A DNA stretch of 64,000 bases. Origin: Mycteria americana. Taxonomy: Eukaryota > Chordata > Aves > Ciconiiformes > Ciconiidae. The notes under the pieces are model-generated. The model was not told where the DNA came from. It saw only the letters and a list, made by a program, of their open reading frames with translations, and made no database searches. Positions 12,701-23,700 of the stretch are shown here, in pieces. Positions within the stretch are counted from its first letter, which is position 1, and each line of letters starts with the position of its first letter. A program made the position numbers and the translations under genes. Location: assembly GCF_035582795.1 (NCBI RefSeq), contig NC_134366.1:36295926-36359925 (forward strand), read 5' to 3'.

Positions 12701-15700
12701 GGCAAAATTTATACATCTGGTGGTTCAGAAGTGGGTAAGACACTAAAAATCTTTAAAACAAACCAAAAAAAAAGCACAAACAAACATACCTGGAAATTTT
12801 TCTGGTTTTTGCATGACTCTGTTGAAAAGAAACTGCACGTTGCCATGTTAGCCTAATGAGTTTATTTTCCTGTATTTAGGCATTTATCCTCCCCACAATC
12901 CAACAATCTGTCTCTGTTGTGTTTTTAAAATGGTTTCACTGATTGAAATGATTCATATTTACATTAACTAGAGCATAAAGTACACTGCAACTCTTAAGAG
13001 TTAACTAGGGACAAGCAAGTATGTTTTGGGAGTCCCACTCTGCTCTTAGCTAGCTTCTATAAAGCCACAGAACTCAGTGTGGTTTAAAATTTTCTGCGAT
13101 GCATGGCCAGAGTAGCTGCATTTTGACAATGGCATTCCTTGTATACAACATCTGTTGGGCCTAATGTGGCTTTTTAAAGGGGGGGGGGGGGGGGAAAGGG
13201 TGAAAAAAGCTTTTGAAACTACTGCTTTTGGTAGTGAAATCGTACCTGGCCCTGTAAAGGAATTTGTTCGATTTTTCTGTCAAATGACAGAAGTTATCTT
13301 CTGTTATTCTGTTGGTTTGCTTCAGAAAATGGACAAATACTACTTTCTTTACGTGTTATTACTCATCATAGTGAAAAAAAAATTAAGATTTTAAGGTTTT
13401 TTCTCTCCCCAAGAAACCTAGTGGGTGACTGTGTTACAGCAACATTTTTAATTTATTATTTCTAAAACAAATACATCATCAGCAAACCAAAAGTTGGAAT
13501 GTAGGTATGCTATATCCATAAAAATGTAGAGCTTTAAAAAAAAAAAAACCAAAAAACTGTGCTCTGGCAAAAAAGAAAATAAAACAAAAACCAAACCCTA
13601 GAGCCAGGGAGAAATTTTCTAGTAGATCCTTTTGAGTTCTACATTGCTGCAGAGGGAGGTGAACAGAGGAAAAAGGTCATAATCGGTACTTTATCAGTGT
13701 TAAGTCACTTCATGGCAAGTTGTGACATTTAGGTAATATTATCTGACCTCTAAAATATTTTAAGAGGTCTAATGTAGCAGCAGATTAGACGGTTCCTGGC
13801 TGCCACCTAGTGCGGTAAATGTGAAATAGCACCTTTCCCATTACTTGAAATAGGCTTAACTAAGGCTGCATTGGGAAACTTGGAACACTACAAAATGTCG
13901 TAAATCTTCCTAGTTTCCCACATGTCAGTTCATGAGGGAGTATGATACAAACTTTGATTGTATAGTTTATTTTCTAATACATTGTAATTGGTTAATACAA
14001 CTGTAATGGAAATTTTAATTTAGGAGTTTTCTTTTAAATCGACCCTCACGTTACTGCACAGTTTCACTTTGCTTTCCATAAATATTATTCAAGACAATAG
14101 TAAAAGCTAAAAATTAATAACGGAGTTTATTTTGCCTGTACTTTTCTTTGGAATCCGGTGAACATTGCTTGTTTGGAAAACTCTGTCTATCCTGAATCTA
14201 GTATTTTCTAATTTGGAGCAGGCAATTATGTGAAACCATTAATCAGAGAAAATGCTGCAGTGTGTTTAGCTGTAGAGAAATCTAAAAATTGCATGCTTTT
14301 TGCATTGATTGAAGAGTTTGGAAAACAAATTACTGTGCCAGTCCATTACAGAAAACAGGGTTCGTTTCCCCTTTTTGAACTGATGGGAGTACTGCTTTAT
14401 TTGCAATAGCCAGCAGAGTTTGAAAGCTAAACATACTAAATTCTTCCACTATATTTAGGTGCAGGGAAAATATTTAACATTATACTGACAGCATACTGAA
14501 AATGGAAGCTTTTACCTTTTTAAAAAAGGACATTAAAGACAGTTCTGCTGTATTTCCCCATGGATGAGAATTTCTACAACTTCAATAAGGATGTGTATTT
14601 ACATCAAGGAAAAAATATATCCCACTCTATACAGTTCTTCGTGATATTGAGAATGACATGGTAGGAGTAAACAAATGCACAGTTTATAGAAGTCTGCTCC
14701 TGTATTTTGGGTCTGGTAACATAGCACTGTTTTGAAGGTTCAAATCTCCAGCTGGTAGTGAGTGCTGCTAGTGTGACACACTTAATTTTTAGAAGTAGAA
14801 AGCCAAGGAAAAAGAGGCACAAGAAAAGGTACCTTTAACTCCTCTAGGTGAATATATCTATTGAAACAAAGGGGAGAAGGATCCTGGTTCTTTTCGGAGA
14901 AAGTTGTATCCAGCCTTCTCTGCTTTGGCTATGGTTCAGCTAGTTACCTGAGTACAAGTCTTTAAGCTCCCATCTATCTTCATTAGAAAAATTGCTTTTG
15001 ATTTCAGTAATAGTTTTATGGCCCTTGAGGGAGGAGTACACAGAGCTTGCACTTCCAGAAAATAAGTATCTGCCAGTCCCCAGGAAGAAAGTAAAATGGT
15101 GAGGGGCAGCTGTCTTGTGGTTGCTAATAATTCAGGCGTGTGTTATGACATAATCAAGCTATCTAATTCCAAAGGCAACAAGTATTTGGGGAATTGGGCA
15201 AGTCACATTGCTTAGAGAAAAAAGACTCGTGAATCTGTACTGAGTTTACAAAGCTGGTTTCATCTTCACATCTGAAAGTTCAATGTATTTCCAAGTAGTG
15301 AGAGTAGCACGAGATAATGACAATATGATTGGTAATTTATATACATCTCTCTCTGTTCAGTGTTCCCCCCCCCCCCCCCCCCCCCCAAAAAAGAATATCC
15401 TCATCATTTGTTTTTAAACACAAATAGCAATTTTATAAACTTACTTGCATATTTTGGAACAAAACATTCAAAAGAATTACAAGTATGTACTTTCTGAATA
15501 GACCCAAGTTTCAAGTTGGTTAGTTCTGCTTTTGGAGGTGGGAAAGCAGCTTTCCCTTTTCAACTAACAAATAAAGCATCAATTTGATAATTACTGTTAG
15601 ACTCTTGTCTTGAAAGACAACCATAAAAATTAATGCCACTTTGGTGGGTTTCTATTTTTTTAAGGAAATTCTGCACTGTATTTATTTGAATGCTATGACA

Positions 15701-18206
15701 CGAGAACAGAAAGCTGGCACACAAAGCCCAGCATGCTGACTCAGCGATGCAGCCATGGAATGGTAGAGGCGAATGGTCTCATTTATGTATGCGGAGGAAG
15801 CTTGGGAAACAATGTTTCTGGAAGAGTCCTAAATTCCTGTGAAGTTTATGATCCAGCCACTGAAACGTAAGTATTGTATCAATTCTGATTACTTTTGGTG
15901 ACTTAAGGCTTTGCTTGCTCTGCAAATAACTGAAGTATAGATGAATAGGAAGAATTGCATGTGGTAAGGAATTTTCCTGAGTTAAGCAGTAATAGATCAG
16001 TTATTTGTAGTTTTAAGTAAAAGGCAGTTTTTCTTAAGCAGCTTTCCTCCATATTTAATTTTCCTAATGCTAGGTTTTATTTACATATTTTATACTTATT
16101 TTCTAGGAACTAAATAGTGAGTTTTCCTGTTTTGTTTGGTTTTCTTTTTCCCCAGGTGGACTGAGCTGTGTCCAATGATTGAAGCCAGGAAGAATCATGG
16201 GCTGGTGTTTGTAAAGGACAAAATATTTGCTGTGGGTGGACAGAATGGCTTAGGTACTTTAATTCTATTAATTCTCTAGCTGGTCACACCAGGTTTTATG
16301 GGGCCTTCTTTCTTTTGCAGAGAATTCATTCTACTCTGTTCAGCTGAAAAACTTTGAGCAGTACCATAAAACGTGTCCTGTTGTTGTCACATCATTGTTG
16401 CCTTCCTTCTTTCACCTCCGTACTTCACTGTATCTTATTTTTCAAACTTGTTTGCTAATGATAGTACTGTCAAATTCAGATATTCACCCGTACCGTAGCC
16501 CAGTTCTGCAGTAGTTAATATGGCTAAACCAGTCATCTGAGAAAAGATAATCTTTTTTTTTTTAGTTATTCATTATGTATTTTGAGAGATTTTAGCATTC
16601 TTTTGAGAGACAGGTAAAGTTATAGCCACTATTTTAGGAACTTCAGTCTAAAGACTTAAAGCTAGTCAGCTATTTTAAAGTGGTGGAAAAGTGAGAACTT
16701 TTTTGACTGTCCTAGTTTTGAAATATGACTTACTGTCATGGGCAGGTCATTTAAGATCTGCCTATCTCCTTGTCTTTAAAACCAGAATAATAATGGTTTA
16801 TTTCCCTGGAGAATTGAATTTTAATTACACAGGGTTTCTGAAGTTCTTTTCAAAATGGAAAATTCTCAGCTATGAGGTTTATTAATCACTATTTATGGTA
16901 ACTGGAATATTTGATTTCAGATTAATGCTATTTTAGAATATAGCTTGTATTTTAATTAGCTACTAAAACTATTGCAGCATGCTTGATCTCTAAAATATCA
17001 GTAGATGCATTTTTTTTTGCACAAACATTTTATCAATCAGTTATAACCAGAGCTGCCATTTTGCAAAATGTTAGTGTATTCACTGAATACTCATTTTAGA
17101 AATGTGTACTATTGAACCAGTAAGTTAAAGTGTTATTTTGCTGTTCATATTCTGTAGCCGGATTGATTGTTCTTATTGTAATATAATGAGGAAGAGTTAT
17201 GTCTGAGGTGAAATATTCGTACTTTTTAACATTGTATAAAGGCTTCTCAATCTCTCAGATCTAATAATTCAGGACTGGAAGTGAAAACTCTGACTCATAT
17301 TACAGTTGTTAAATAGAGATAACAGGATGTTTGTAGATATTGTAAAGTGTAATTACTAGCCTATTTCCTAAAGAAGCAAATTTTAGTCACAAAATCTGTT
17401 CTTCTCTAATAACTTTTTATTCCCTTGGCCCTTTTCAAAGGGACTTAGGCTTTTAAACTTCAGTGGTTTTAATATCATAATGAAGAGAGACATCCTCTAT
17501 CAGTAAATGGCCAATTTAGGTAAAGGTACTGGTGACCCCTCTAGAATAAAATGCCCTCAGTATAGGGAAGTTTCAGGTGGATTCCTGAGTTTTAGTCACT
17601 AGCCACAAATCCGTAAGAAATTCAGCATTGTTCTTCTGTTCATGAAGTCATGTTAGAAACTCTAGAAAGCGTGTAACGTGAAATTTGTTACAACACATCT
17701 TACTTTCAGTGTCCTTTTTACTTTTTTCTGTTTCTGTATTTATAAAAGGGTAAACCACTAGTTTAGAAACCTGTGGCCTTTTTTCAAGTTTTTTTACTCT
17801 AGGATTTATGTTTTAAGCTAAACCATGAAAATAAAGACTAAGTTTAATGAAGCATTTGTATGCTCTAGTTCAGTCCATACGGTATAATGTAATAAGCAGC
17901 TATCTATTTCATTGCTTTGTAGGTGGCCTTGATAATGTAGAATATTACGATATCAAGATGAATGAATGGAAGATGGTGTCTCCAATGCCATGGAAAGGTG
18001 TAACAGTGAAGTGTGCTGCTGTGGGATCTATAGTCTATGTCCTGGCTGGTTTTCAGGGTGTTGGTCGATTAGGGCACATTCTTGAATATAATACTGAAAC
18101 AGACAAGTGGATAGCCAACTCCAAAGTCCGTGCTTTCCCAGTGACAAGTTGTTTAATCTGTGTTGTAGACACTTGTGGGGCAAACGAAGAAACTTTAGAG
18201 ACCTGA
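605..18206 (+). CDS. KLHL7: KLHL7, kelch-like protein 7 (partial, lacks 5' exons)
   Basis: BTB-BACK-kelch substrate adaptor for CUL3 E3 ubiquitin ligase. Coding exons seen: 605-729, 2563-2738, 5460-5634, 7087-7229, 12494-12734, 15665-15866, 16156-16253 and 17923-18206. All are bounded by AG/GT and their phases fit each other. Joined they give 480 residues plus a stop. The first base completes an Arg codon begun upstream, so about 106 residues (N-terminus and most of the BTB domain) lie outside the window; 106+480=586, the length I recall for human KLHL7. The first three exons carry the end of BTB and the BACK helices; the rest form a kelch propeller with repeated double-glycine strands (LFGGSQ, ILGGSQ, TSGGSE, VCGGSL, AVGGQN, VLAGFQ). 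The C-terminus is NEETLET. Human KLHL7 variants are known in retinitis pigmentosa, but nothing here looks broken. Identity is very secure; exon edges are inferred from frame and splice sites. Confidence 0.96.
2563..2738 (+). CDS. KLHL7: KLHL7 exon: BACK domain
   Basis: The acceptor CGTAG is followed by bases completing Gly, then ISVLAECLDCPELKATADDF and on to AEDQ, ending in phase at donor GTGAGA. This is 59 codons with the split one, roughly residues 148-206. The helical, leucine-rich pattern is typical of the BACK domain. Confidence 0.95.
3562..3612. repeat. 20-bp tandem repeat, about 2.5 copies
   Basis: The unit TTGTAGCTGCTGGGTACTTC occurs at 3562-3581 and 3582-3601 without a mismatch, followed by a partial copy to 3612. 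It lies in a KLHL7 intron. The perfect copies suggest a recent duplication or a variable minisatellite. Confidence 0.9.
5286..5309. repeat. (TTTG)n microsatellite
   Basis: About five TTTG units in a T-rich stretch of the KLHL7 intron, 150 bp upstream of the exon at 5460. Confidence 0.85.
5460..5634 (+). CDS. KLHL7: KLHL7 exon: BACK domain, second half
   Basis: After TTTAAG it reads VYDAAVRWLKYDEPNRQPYM and on to CLKMVI, ending one base into a Ser codon at donor GTAAGT. It covers about residues 207-265. The AVxxWLKYD pattern is the conserved BACK helix of kelch-like adaptors. Confidence 0.95.
7087..7229 (+). CDS. KLHL7: KLHL7 exon: BACK-kelch linker and first kelch strand
   Basis: Acceptor TTCCAG. 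Reads (S)GMRYHLLSPEDREELVEG, then a basic run RPRRKKHDYR and the first double-glycine strand ALFGGSQPQ, ending at PK in phase before GTAATC. It covers about residues 265-312. The basic segment marks the linker into the propeller. Confidence 0.95.
9225..9256. repeat. Interrupted poly-G followed by poly-A
   Basis: Thirteen G, one A, eight G, then CAGG and ten A, in a KLHL7 intron. It can in principle form a G-quadruplex on the + strand (sense RNA). Such tracts are prone to length errors in sequencing. Confidence 0.9.
9742..9772. repeat. 13-bp direct repeat with 5-bp spacer
   Basis: TTTAATTAAATTC occurs at 9742-9754 and 9760-9772, separated by AATAA. The core TTTAATTAAA is itself a palindrome, so the pair can also be read as an inverted repeat. 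It lies in a KLHL7 intron. Confidence 0.85.
12494..12734 (+). CDS. KLHL7: KLHL7 exon: kelch repeats
   Basis: Acceptor ATGCAG. Starts DYSWTDIRCPFEKRRDAACV and carries the strands VYILGGSQ and IYTSGGSE, ending one base into Gly at donor GTAAGA. It covers about residues 313-393. The Gly-Gly pair followed by a spaced Tyr and Trp (DSWYSKLGP) is the kelch signature. Confidence 0.95.
13179..13194. repeat. Poly-G tract (16 G)
   Basis: Uninterrupted run of 16 G in the KLHL7 intron that follows the exon at 12494-12734. Length is uncertain because homopolymers of this size are often misread. Confidence 0.9.
15365..15386. repeat. Poly-C tract (22 C) followed by A6
   Basis: Uninterrupted run of 22 C then six A, about 280 bp upstream of the KLHL7 exon at 15665. 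It gives a poly-G tract on the minus strand. Confidence 0.9.
15665..15866 (+). CDS. KLHL7: KLHL7 exon: kelch repeats
   Basis: Too interrupted to stand out as an open frame. Read from the acceptor TTTAAG it gives (G)NSALYLFECYD, MLTQRCSHGMVE, LIYVCGGSLGNN and SCEVYDPATE, ending two bases into a Thr codon at donor GTAAGT. It covers about residues 393-460. Phases match the exons on either side. Confidence 0.94.
16156..16253 (+). CDS. KLHL7: KLHL7 exon: kelch repeat
   Basis: Acceptor CCCCAG. Reads (T)WTELCPMIEARKNHGLVF and IFAVGGQNGL, ending one base into Gly at GTACTT. At 98 bp it is the smallest KLHL7 exon here, covering about residues 460-493. It was found by reading frame and synteny rather than ORF length. 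Confidence 0.94.
17923..18206 (+). CDS. KLHL7: KLHL7 terminal coding exon
   Basis: Acceptor TTTGTAG. Reads (G)GLDNVEYYDIKMNEWKM, then VYVLAGFQGVG (a kelch strand with AG in place of GG) and the C-terminal tail ANEETLET, with TGA at 18204-18206. It covers about residues 493-586 and closes the propeller. Confidence 0.96.
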
Positions 18207-18593
18207 AGACCTGTAGGAGATGCTGAGACATTCTTCAAGGACTTGGGGAAAGATGGCTATTGGTGCTTTGCTTCCATGTTTTACTGAATCTTGTTAAACT
18301 GAGTAATAGGAAATACTGAGATGCAGTCTTTCAATTTGTATATACAGCATATTGTATAACATGGATTTCGTCATGCCCATTTTCTTGTCTGTTTTAAGAG
18401 ATGGGGATGTGTTTTGAGAATCCACTTACCTAGCTGAGATCATATGGCATCTTCCTTTAAAAGGACTCTGTGTGTGGCCTTGTCAAAAATAGACCCAATC
18501 CAATTCTTTAGAAGAACTCAAAGCATTTGACGAAGATTTCTGGTTAAATGACACTTTACCAAGCTCAGTTGCAGAGATTCTTCATTGAATAAA
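18207..18593 (+). terminator. KLHL7: KLHL7 3'UTR and candidate poly(A) signal
   Basis: Sequence after the KLHL7 stop. The first AATAAA lies at 18588-18593 and a second at 18724-18729. Either could end the transcript; the choice cannot be made without RNA data. No coding potential is seen. Confidence 0.55.
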
Positions 18594-18729
18594 GGTGAGT
18601 AAATGCAGCTTGGGTCATGAGAAATATGAGCAAAAATTTTCCTCATTTATACCTACCTTACTAGGAAACCTTACTAGGATGCAATTAAGAGTTTTCCTCA
18701 GGAAAGACCAAGGACAGCAGTATAATAAA

Positions 18730-19969
18730 GATTCCCATCGCAAATGGGGATAGGTTATACAGCTCTCTAGATTGATAGCTGCCCTCTTCAAGTGACTTTC
18801 TTCCATCATTTGCATGACTGCATATCAATTTTTAAAGTTAGACGGGCCGTATATATAGATTAGAGAAACAATTTGCTAATGACATCTTTGGCATTTTGGG
18901 GAGCTTTCACAGAAAGACTTTCATTTTTTTTATTATACTGAGGTAGGGGGACGGTGGGGGAAGTCCACAATAACTGTGCACTATAATTAGCAAGTTGGAA
19001 ACTTGGGATTAATTTTCAATATATCTTCCCAGGCATCAGACTGTACATACTGTGGATGCCAAACCATTAGCAAAGATGGGAATAGGAATGGGGAAAGCAA
19101 AGTCAATACAACAAATGTATTGATTTTATTCTTGAGAATGACTGTTTTTAAAATGACACGAACCAAGTCATTAAAGATACTTTATAGAAGTCTTCTAAAG
19201 TTGCACATGGTTATTAATCTCTGGTTTATAAGCGTATAGCTCTGTAAATGTTTCCAGCCAACATGATAGTAAATTTCTTCCAGTGTAGAAGTTCAGCTTG
19301 TCAAGCTATCTGTGTCAATACTGTGTACCTCTTCCAACTTCTGGAAAACTATACAAACGATGTATGTACATCTGTCCTGCTCCCGTGCTAGTTTATTAAT
19401 AATCTTCATCCTAATTTTGTCACCTCTCTTCTAACTTGCTAATTTTTTCAGATCTGTTTCTATGAGACTATGGAGTTATCTTAAAGTTAGTGCTTGCCTA
19501 CCTCTACCTTGTGCATTGCTGGTGGTGTGGATTTTTAGTCTGTTTTAGATCGTCCAAGTTCTCATAAGTAGTATAAATTCCCATTTTCAAAGTCAGTGCT
19601 TCTTTGTAGACTTCCTCCTGGGTTTCTTCCTCATCCTAACAACTCTGCATGTACAGAAAATAGTAGATGCACTCATGGGCTTAATAGTAGTTTCTGCAAC
19701 TCAGTTCTTTATTCAGTAGTAAGTGAATGCTATAAAACTTTTTTTTTTCTGTTCCCCCTTGCCTTTCCCTTTTTCTGAGCCATGAAACAAACATGTCACT
19801 GGTGTCTCGGATCCTTAATTCTAAAACACGGTAAAACCTGGAGTGAACTGTGCACTTTTTAGGTTGCACAGACTTTGATTTTTTTTTTTTTTTTGTATCT
19901 ACTTTTAAAATTGTGAAGTACCTTTCAAGGGGTTAATAACTCTTTTAGAGCTACTGAAAACCCAGGAAA
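18730..19969. other. KLHL7-NUP42 intergenic spacer
   Basis: AT-rich, gene-free stretch between the candidate KLHL7 poly(A) sites and the NUP42 CpG island. It holds short homopolymer tracts such as a T run near 19878-19894. The short open frames have no recognisable similarity. Confidence 0.7.
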
Positions 19970-20542
19970 GGACTTGCGAGAAGTAGCTTGTCCCGTAAAC
20001 GTGCGCAGCAGCCATCCTCTCCGGGCGGCCATCCCGGGGGCAGGGCTGTCCGCTACTCCTCAAACCCGTCTACGCTTTCTTAACGGCGCAACCTTTGTGC
20101 ACGGTGACGATGCTCGTGCTTACCTACACCTGGTAGGTTTGTCCCTCGACTTCTGTGCCCCGGCCCGCAGGCTCGGACATCTTCTTTAGCTCCGGCTGAG
20201 TACCTGAACTGAAAACGGTCCGGACGGCGATACTCCTCTGTCCCAGGCCCTGCCGTGTGCCGCCATGCGCGCTGGTGGAGCTCACCGGGCGACAGCCTGG
20301 CGTCAGGCGGGCGCTTTCGCCTCCTCCGGCGCAAGGGAGCCGGAGCCCCCGGCTCCCATAACCGCTCTTCCCGCAGCACCCGCCACCGCCGTTAGCGGCG
20401 CGGCGGCGGCGGTTGGGCTCGTTGTGACGACGGTTGCCCGGGGCGGCAGCGGCGGAGGCGAGGCGGGCGGCGATGGGCTGCCGCCGGGGCTCTGCCTCCT
20501 CCCCGCCGCCGCGGCCCCGCCCCTCTGCGCGGCGCCCGCCTC

Positions 20543-20550
20543 TGACGTCA
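20543..20550. promoter_or_regulatory. NUP42: Palindromic CRE (TGACGTCA) in the NUP42 promoter
   Basis: A perfect 8-bp cAMP response element 40 bp upstream of the NUP42 ATG, within the CpG island. CREB/ATF proteins bind this sequence in CpG-island promoters when unmethylated. Function is inferred from motif and position only. Confidence 0.65.
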
Positions 20551-20589
20551 GGGCGGCGGCGCTTGGCGGCGGCGGGGCGCGGGGCCGCC

Positions 20590-20704
20590 ATGGCCATCTG
20601 TCAGTTCTTCCTGCAGGGCCGCTGCCGCTTCGGCGAGAGGTGCTGGAACGAGCATCCCCGCGGCGGCGGCGGGCGCCATGGGCCCTCTGCGGTCCACTAC
20701 CAAG
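20590..20704 (+). CDS. NUP42: NUP42 exon 1: CCCH zinc finger
   Basis: Reads [20 protein letters not shown], with zinc ligands C4, C12, C18 and H22, and ends at VHYQ plus one base of Gly before the donor GTACCA. The finger matches the N-terminal CCCH of NUP42 orthologues. Confidence 0.95.
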
Positions 20705-23700
20705 GTACCACCGAGCGCGGCGGCCCGGCGCCCCGCGGCGCTGAGGGCGGGGGTGAAGGCGCAGGGCAGGGCCGCCCGGCTGCCTGCGCAGCCTCCAGCC
20801 CGGGGGGCGGGCGGCTGGAGGTGCTCGCTGAGCGCTTGGCGGCGCGGCCCCCGGTGCCCGCCCCGGTGCCCGGCCCGGGGCTCCGCGCGGCCCGCCGCTG
20901 GCGGGAGCTCCGAAGCAAAGCGGCCCCGCTCTCGTGTCGCTTGCCTCGGGCTGTCGGCGGCAGCGTCTGGTTTGGCACTTGTGGAGGCGGGCTCTGGCGA
21001 AGGTACCGCAAGATGTGCCACAAGAGCGGAGAAAACAGGAAAATAACTCCGGAAACTTTGCTTGTAAGAGCAGCGAGCAAGTTTCAAGCACCTGCGTGTT
21101 GTACCTTTTGGAGGTTGTTTTAATTCTAGTTGGATATGGGTCTTCGGAAGCCGTCGGTATGCAAGAGGCGTGATAGGGAATGCCGTTGAACAGGTAGATA
21201 CAGTCATGGCCAGGCAGTAGCCCGACTGCAGCTGCTTACCTTCATACCTGCTGAAGGAGGCGGGGAGGTTGCCTGTAACGCGCACAGATGTGTCCAAGCT
21301 CTTAAAACTTAACTTGGGAGGTCTTCGCTAGGCAACAGAGCCTCTGCCATAGCTATGTAGGCAGGAGCCCCTAATGTAAATGTCCTGTGAGTTAAATTTA
21401 ATTTTTTTCTGCTGGGGTAGTTACTTTATGAAACAACGTAAGCAAAACTGAAAGTGTCTCTTTTCTGCAGTGCCACCTATAGTTGTTGTTGGCATGGTGA
21501 TGTGAGGAGGAGTTCACATTTACCTCCCATTCCAGAAGTACCCTGGGTAACTCATTAGGTTAAGCTCACTAAATAGTTAGGTTAACTCATTAGGAAAAAG
21601 CTACATTTTCTTTTCAAACTTCTTATTGCCACCATAAGAATAGTTATACTTACAGTTTTTGTTGATGTTGTATTGTTTGATATCTTAATGATTTAAAATT
21701 TCTGTTGTTTGCTTTTTCTTTTTTTATTGGAAGGTACTAGCAGAGGAGGAGGAGGAGGAGGAGGAGGAGGAAAGGGTACTGCTAACCAGAGATACACTAA
21801 CGTTATCCAGCCATCTACCTTTAAGTCTAATACGTGGGGTGGCAGCAGAGATCACGGAAGAGGATTTTTTGGCTCCTCTGATTTTGGATCATCAGGCGGC
21901 AGCAGCAGAAATGCAGACTTTTCGCAGAACAGATTCTCTGCGTTAATGAACAGTCAAAATATTGCTGATGGCTATAAAGATGAAGAGGAGAGACTTCTGT
22001 AAGTTATAGTCCTGTCTCACTGAAAGCATTTAGAATGAGCCGTTTAAAAGCTTGCTTACTAGAGATAATGCAGAGGACGTGACTGTGAGGAGGAAGCTGG
22101 GACATGTAGTAAGATGCATAGAAAACGCTGCTTCCTTTAGTTCTCTTGAGTTATGCTGGCATGGGAAGAAAGCGATCCTTGTTTGGAACCTGGACTGGGC
22201 AGCTAGACAACTGTGGTATGAGTAAGATGGTATGGTATTGTATTTAAGTTGTGGGCAGGAGGATAAGGAAGGGAACAAAGATTTCAGTACTTGAAAAGAA
22301 GGGGTCAGAGCCCCTTGGACAGCATTTCAACCATTTTAAAAAAAGTCTTTGAGAAAATGAACTATTTGACTTAGTTTTCCTGACACTTAAGATAACAAAT
22401 TGTTCTGCCAATAGCAAAACCATTGCAACCTGGTTTTGCATGTGTGTCTGTTAGAGTCAGTTGAGAGTGACCAGCAGGTTCAAGGCGATTACAGGGCAGG
22501 TGCTGAGAAGCAACAGGCAGTGTGATTTCCTGAAGAAGCAAGGTTTTGGAACCACTTTCCATTATTTTTTTAAGATTACATTAAGAAAATGCTTAACAGA
22601 TTGTTTATTCAGCTTCTCAAACATGAATGTGTATTGTGTTGCAAACATCTGAAATACTTAGAATCTTTGTTTGTTTATTACTATGTAGTGATCTGCTTGT
22701 CCACTTTAGTTTTTACCCTTTCACTGTTTGTTTACATTTGGATTTACTTATGTTGATGTAGCTTCTATTTCTCTGCTTTTGCAATGTCTGGATTTTTATG
22801 CTTGTGATTCTTTTCCAAAACTTACATGGAGTACTTCTTTTTTTTTTTTTTTCCTCTTTTTTTCTTTTTATTTTTCCTGAATTTTGCTATTTAATACTGT
22901 GCATGTTCATTTATATTGTAAAATCGTCTAGTATTGAGAAGGTTTAAAATTCTATTGTGATCTACAGATTCAGGGAAAATCCTGTGACAGCATATGCTAT
23001 ACAAGGATTAAAAAATACTTTGTGTGTTTTGGGATTTTTTTTTAAGATCTGGTTTGATTTACTTGCAGTTAGATGATGTAAAGTAAAATGCTTTGAAGGG
23101 ACATTTATGTATCTTGCTGAATGAGTGCACTTTTTCCACAGAGAACTGCGTACTTCTGTTGTTCATTCTGACTAGTGTCACACTTCATTAGTTTTCACGG
23201 TAGCAGGTATTTGAATGTGACTTTGGATTCAAACTAGGCTATTGCTTCTGGTGGTTTTGTTTTGACCTTATAATTTCATCTTCATCTGTGGTTTTGTTTT
23301 GTTTTCTAGCGAATGTGTAGTGAAAGACATGGAAATTTGGGAATCTTCAGGACAATGGATATTTTCATCTTATTCACCAATGAAAGAAAAGCCGAATGTC
23401 TCGGGTAGGTAATGGTTTTAGTGTTGCTGTGTATTGCTGCTATTTAGGATGTTTCTTATGCTTGTCCACACTGGTTTACCTCCATGGAACCATTTGCAAG
23501 GTGATGATTTGCCTTGTGATGCAACAGAAAGGAATATTGGATTATGGCAAATTCATTTTGGACAGTCACATCTTTTGAAGTTCTGTAATGAATCCTTTTT
23601 GCGTCTCCAACTCTAACTTACAGATAATGTACCAAGGCCCATTTCTTCATAACTATAGAGGGCAATTAGAAATATTAATATATTTTCTTGGAGGTTTTTG

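Larger units (their letters stand above)
19970..21300 (+). promoter_or_regulatory. NUP42: CpG island and promoter of NUP42
   Basis: An abrupt rise in GC and CpG density from about 19970, densest at 20260-20930, surrounds the NUP42 start codon. It includes CCGCCCC-type Sp1 boxes near 20514-20522 and a full CRE. There is no TATA box at an obvious place, consistent with a housekeeping CpG promoter with dispersed starts. Long open frames on both strands here result from the lack of stop codons in GC-rich DNA. Confidence 0.85.

Noticed and set aside
20434-21123. 229-codon + strand open frame through NUP42 exon 1 into intron 1
   Set aside because: It is exon 1 read through the donor at 20705. Beyond that point it does not match NUP42, and exon 2 joins in phase.
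20080-21297. Long minus-strand open frames (up to 262 codons) opposite the NUP42 promoter
   Set aside because: They overlap several frames at once, are Pro/Arg/Ala/Gly-rich and follow from CpG-island composition with few stop codons. No known protein is recognised.
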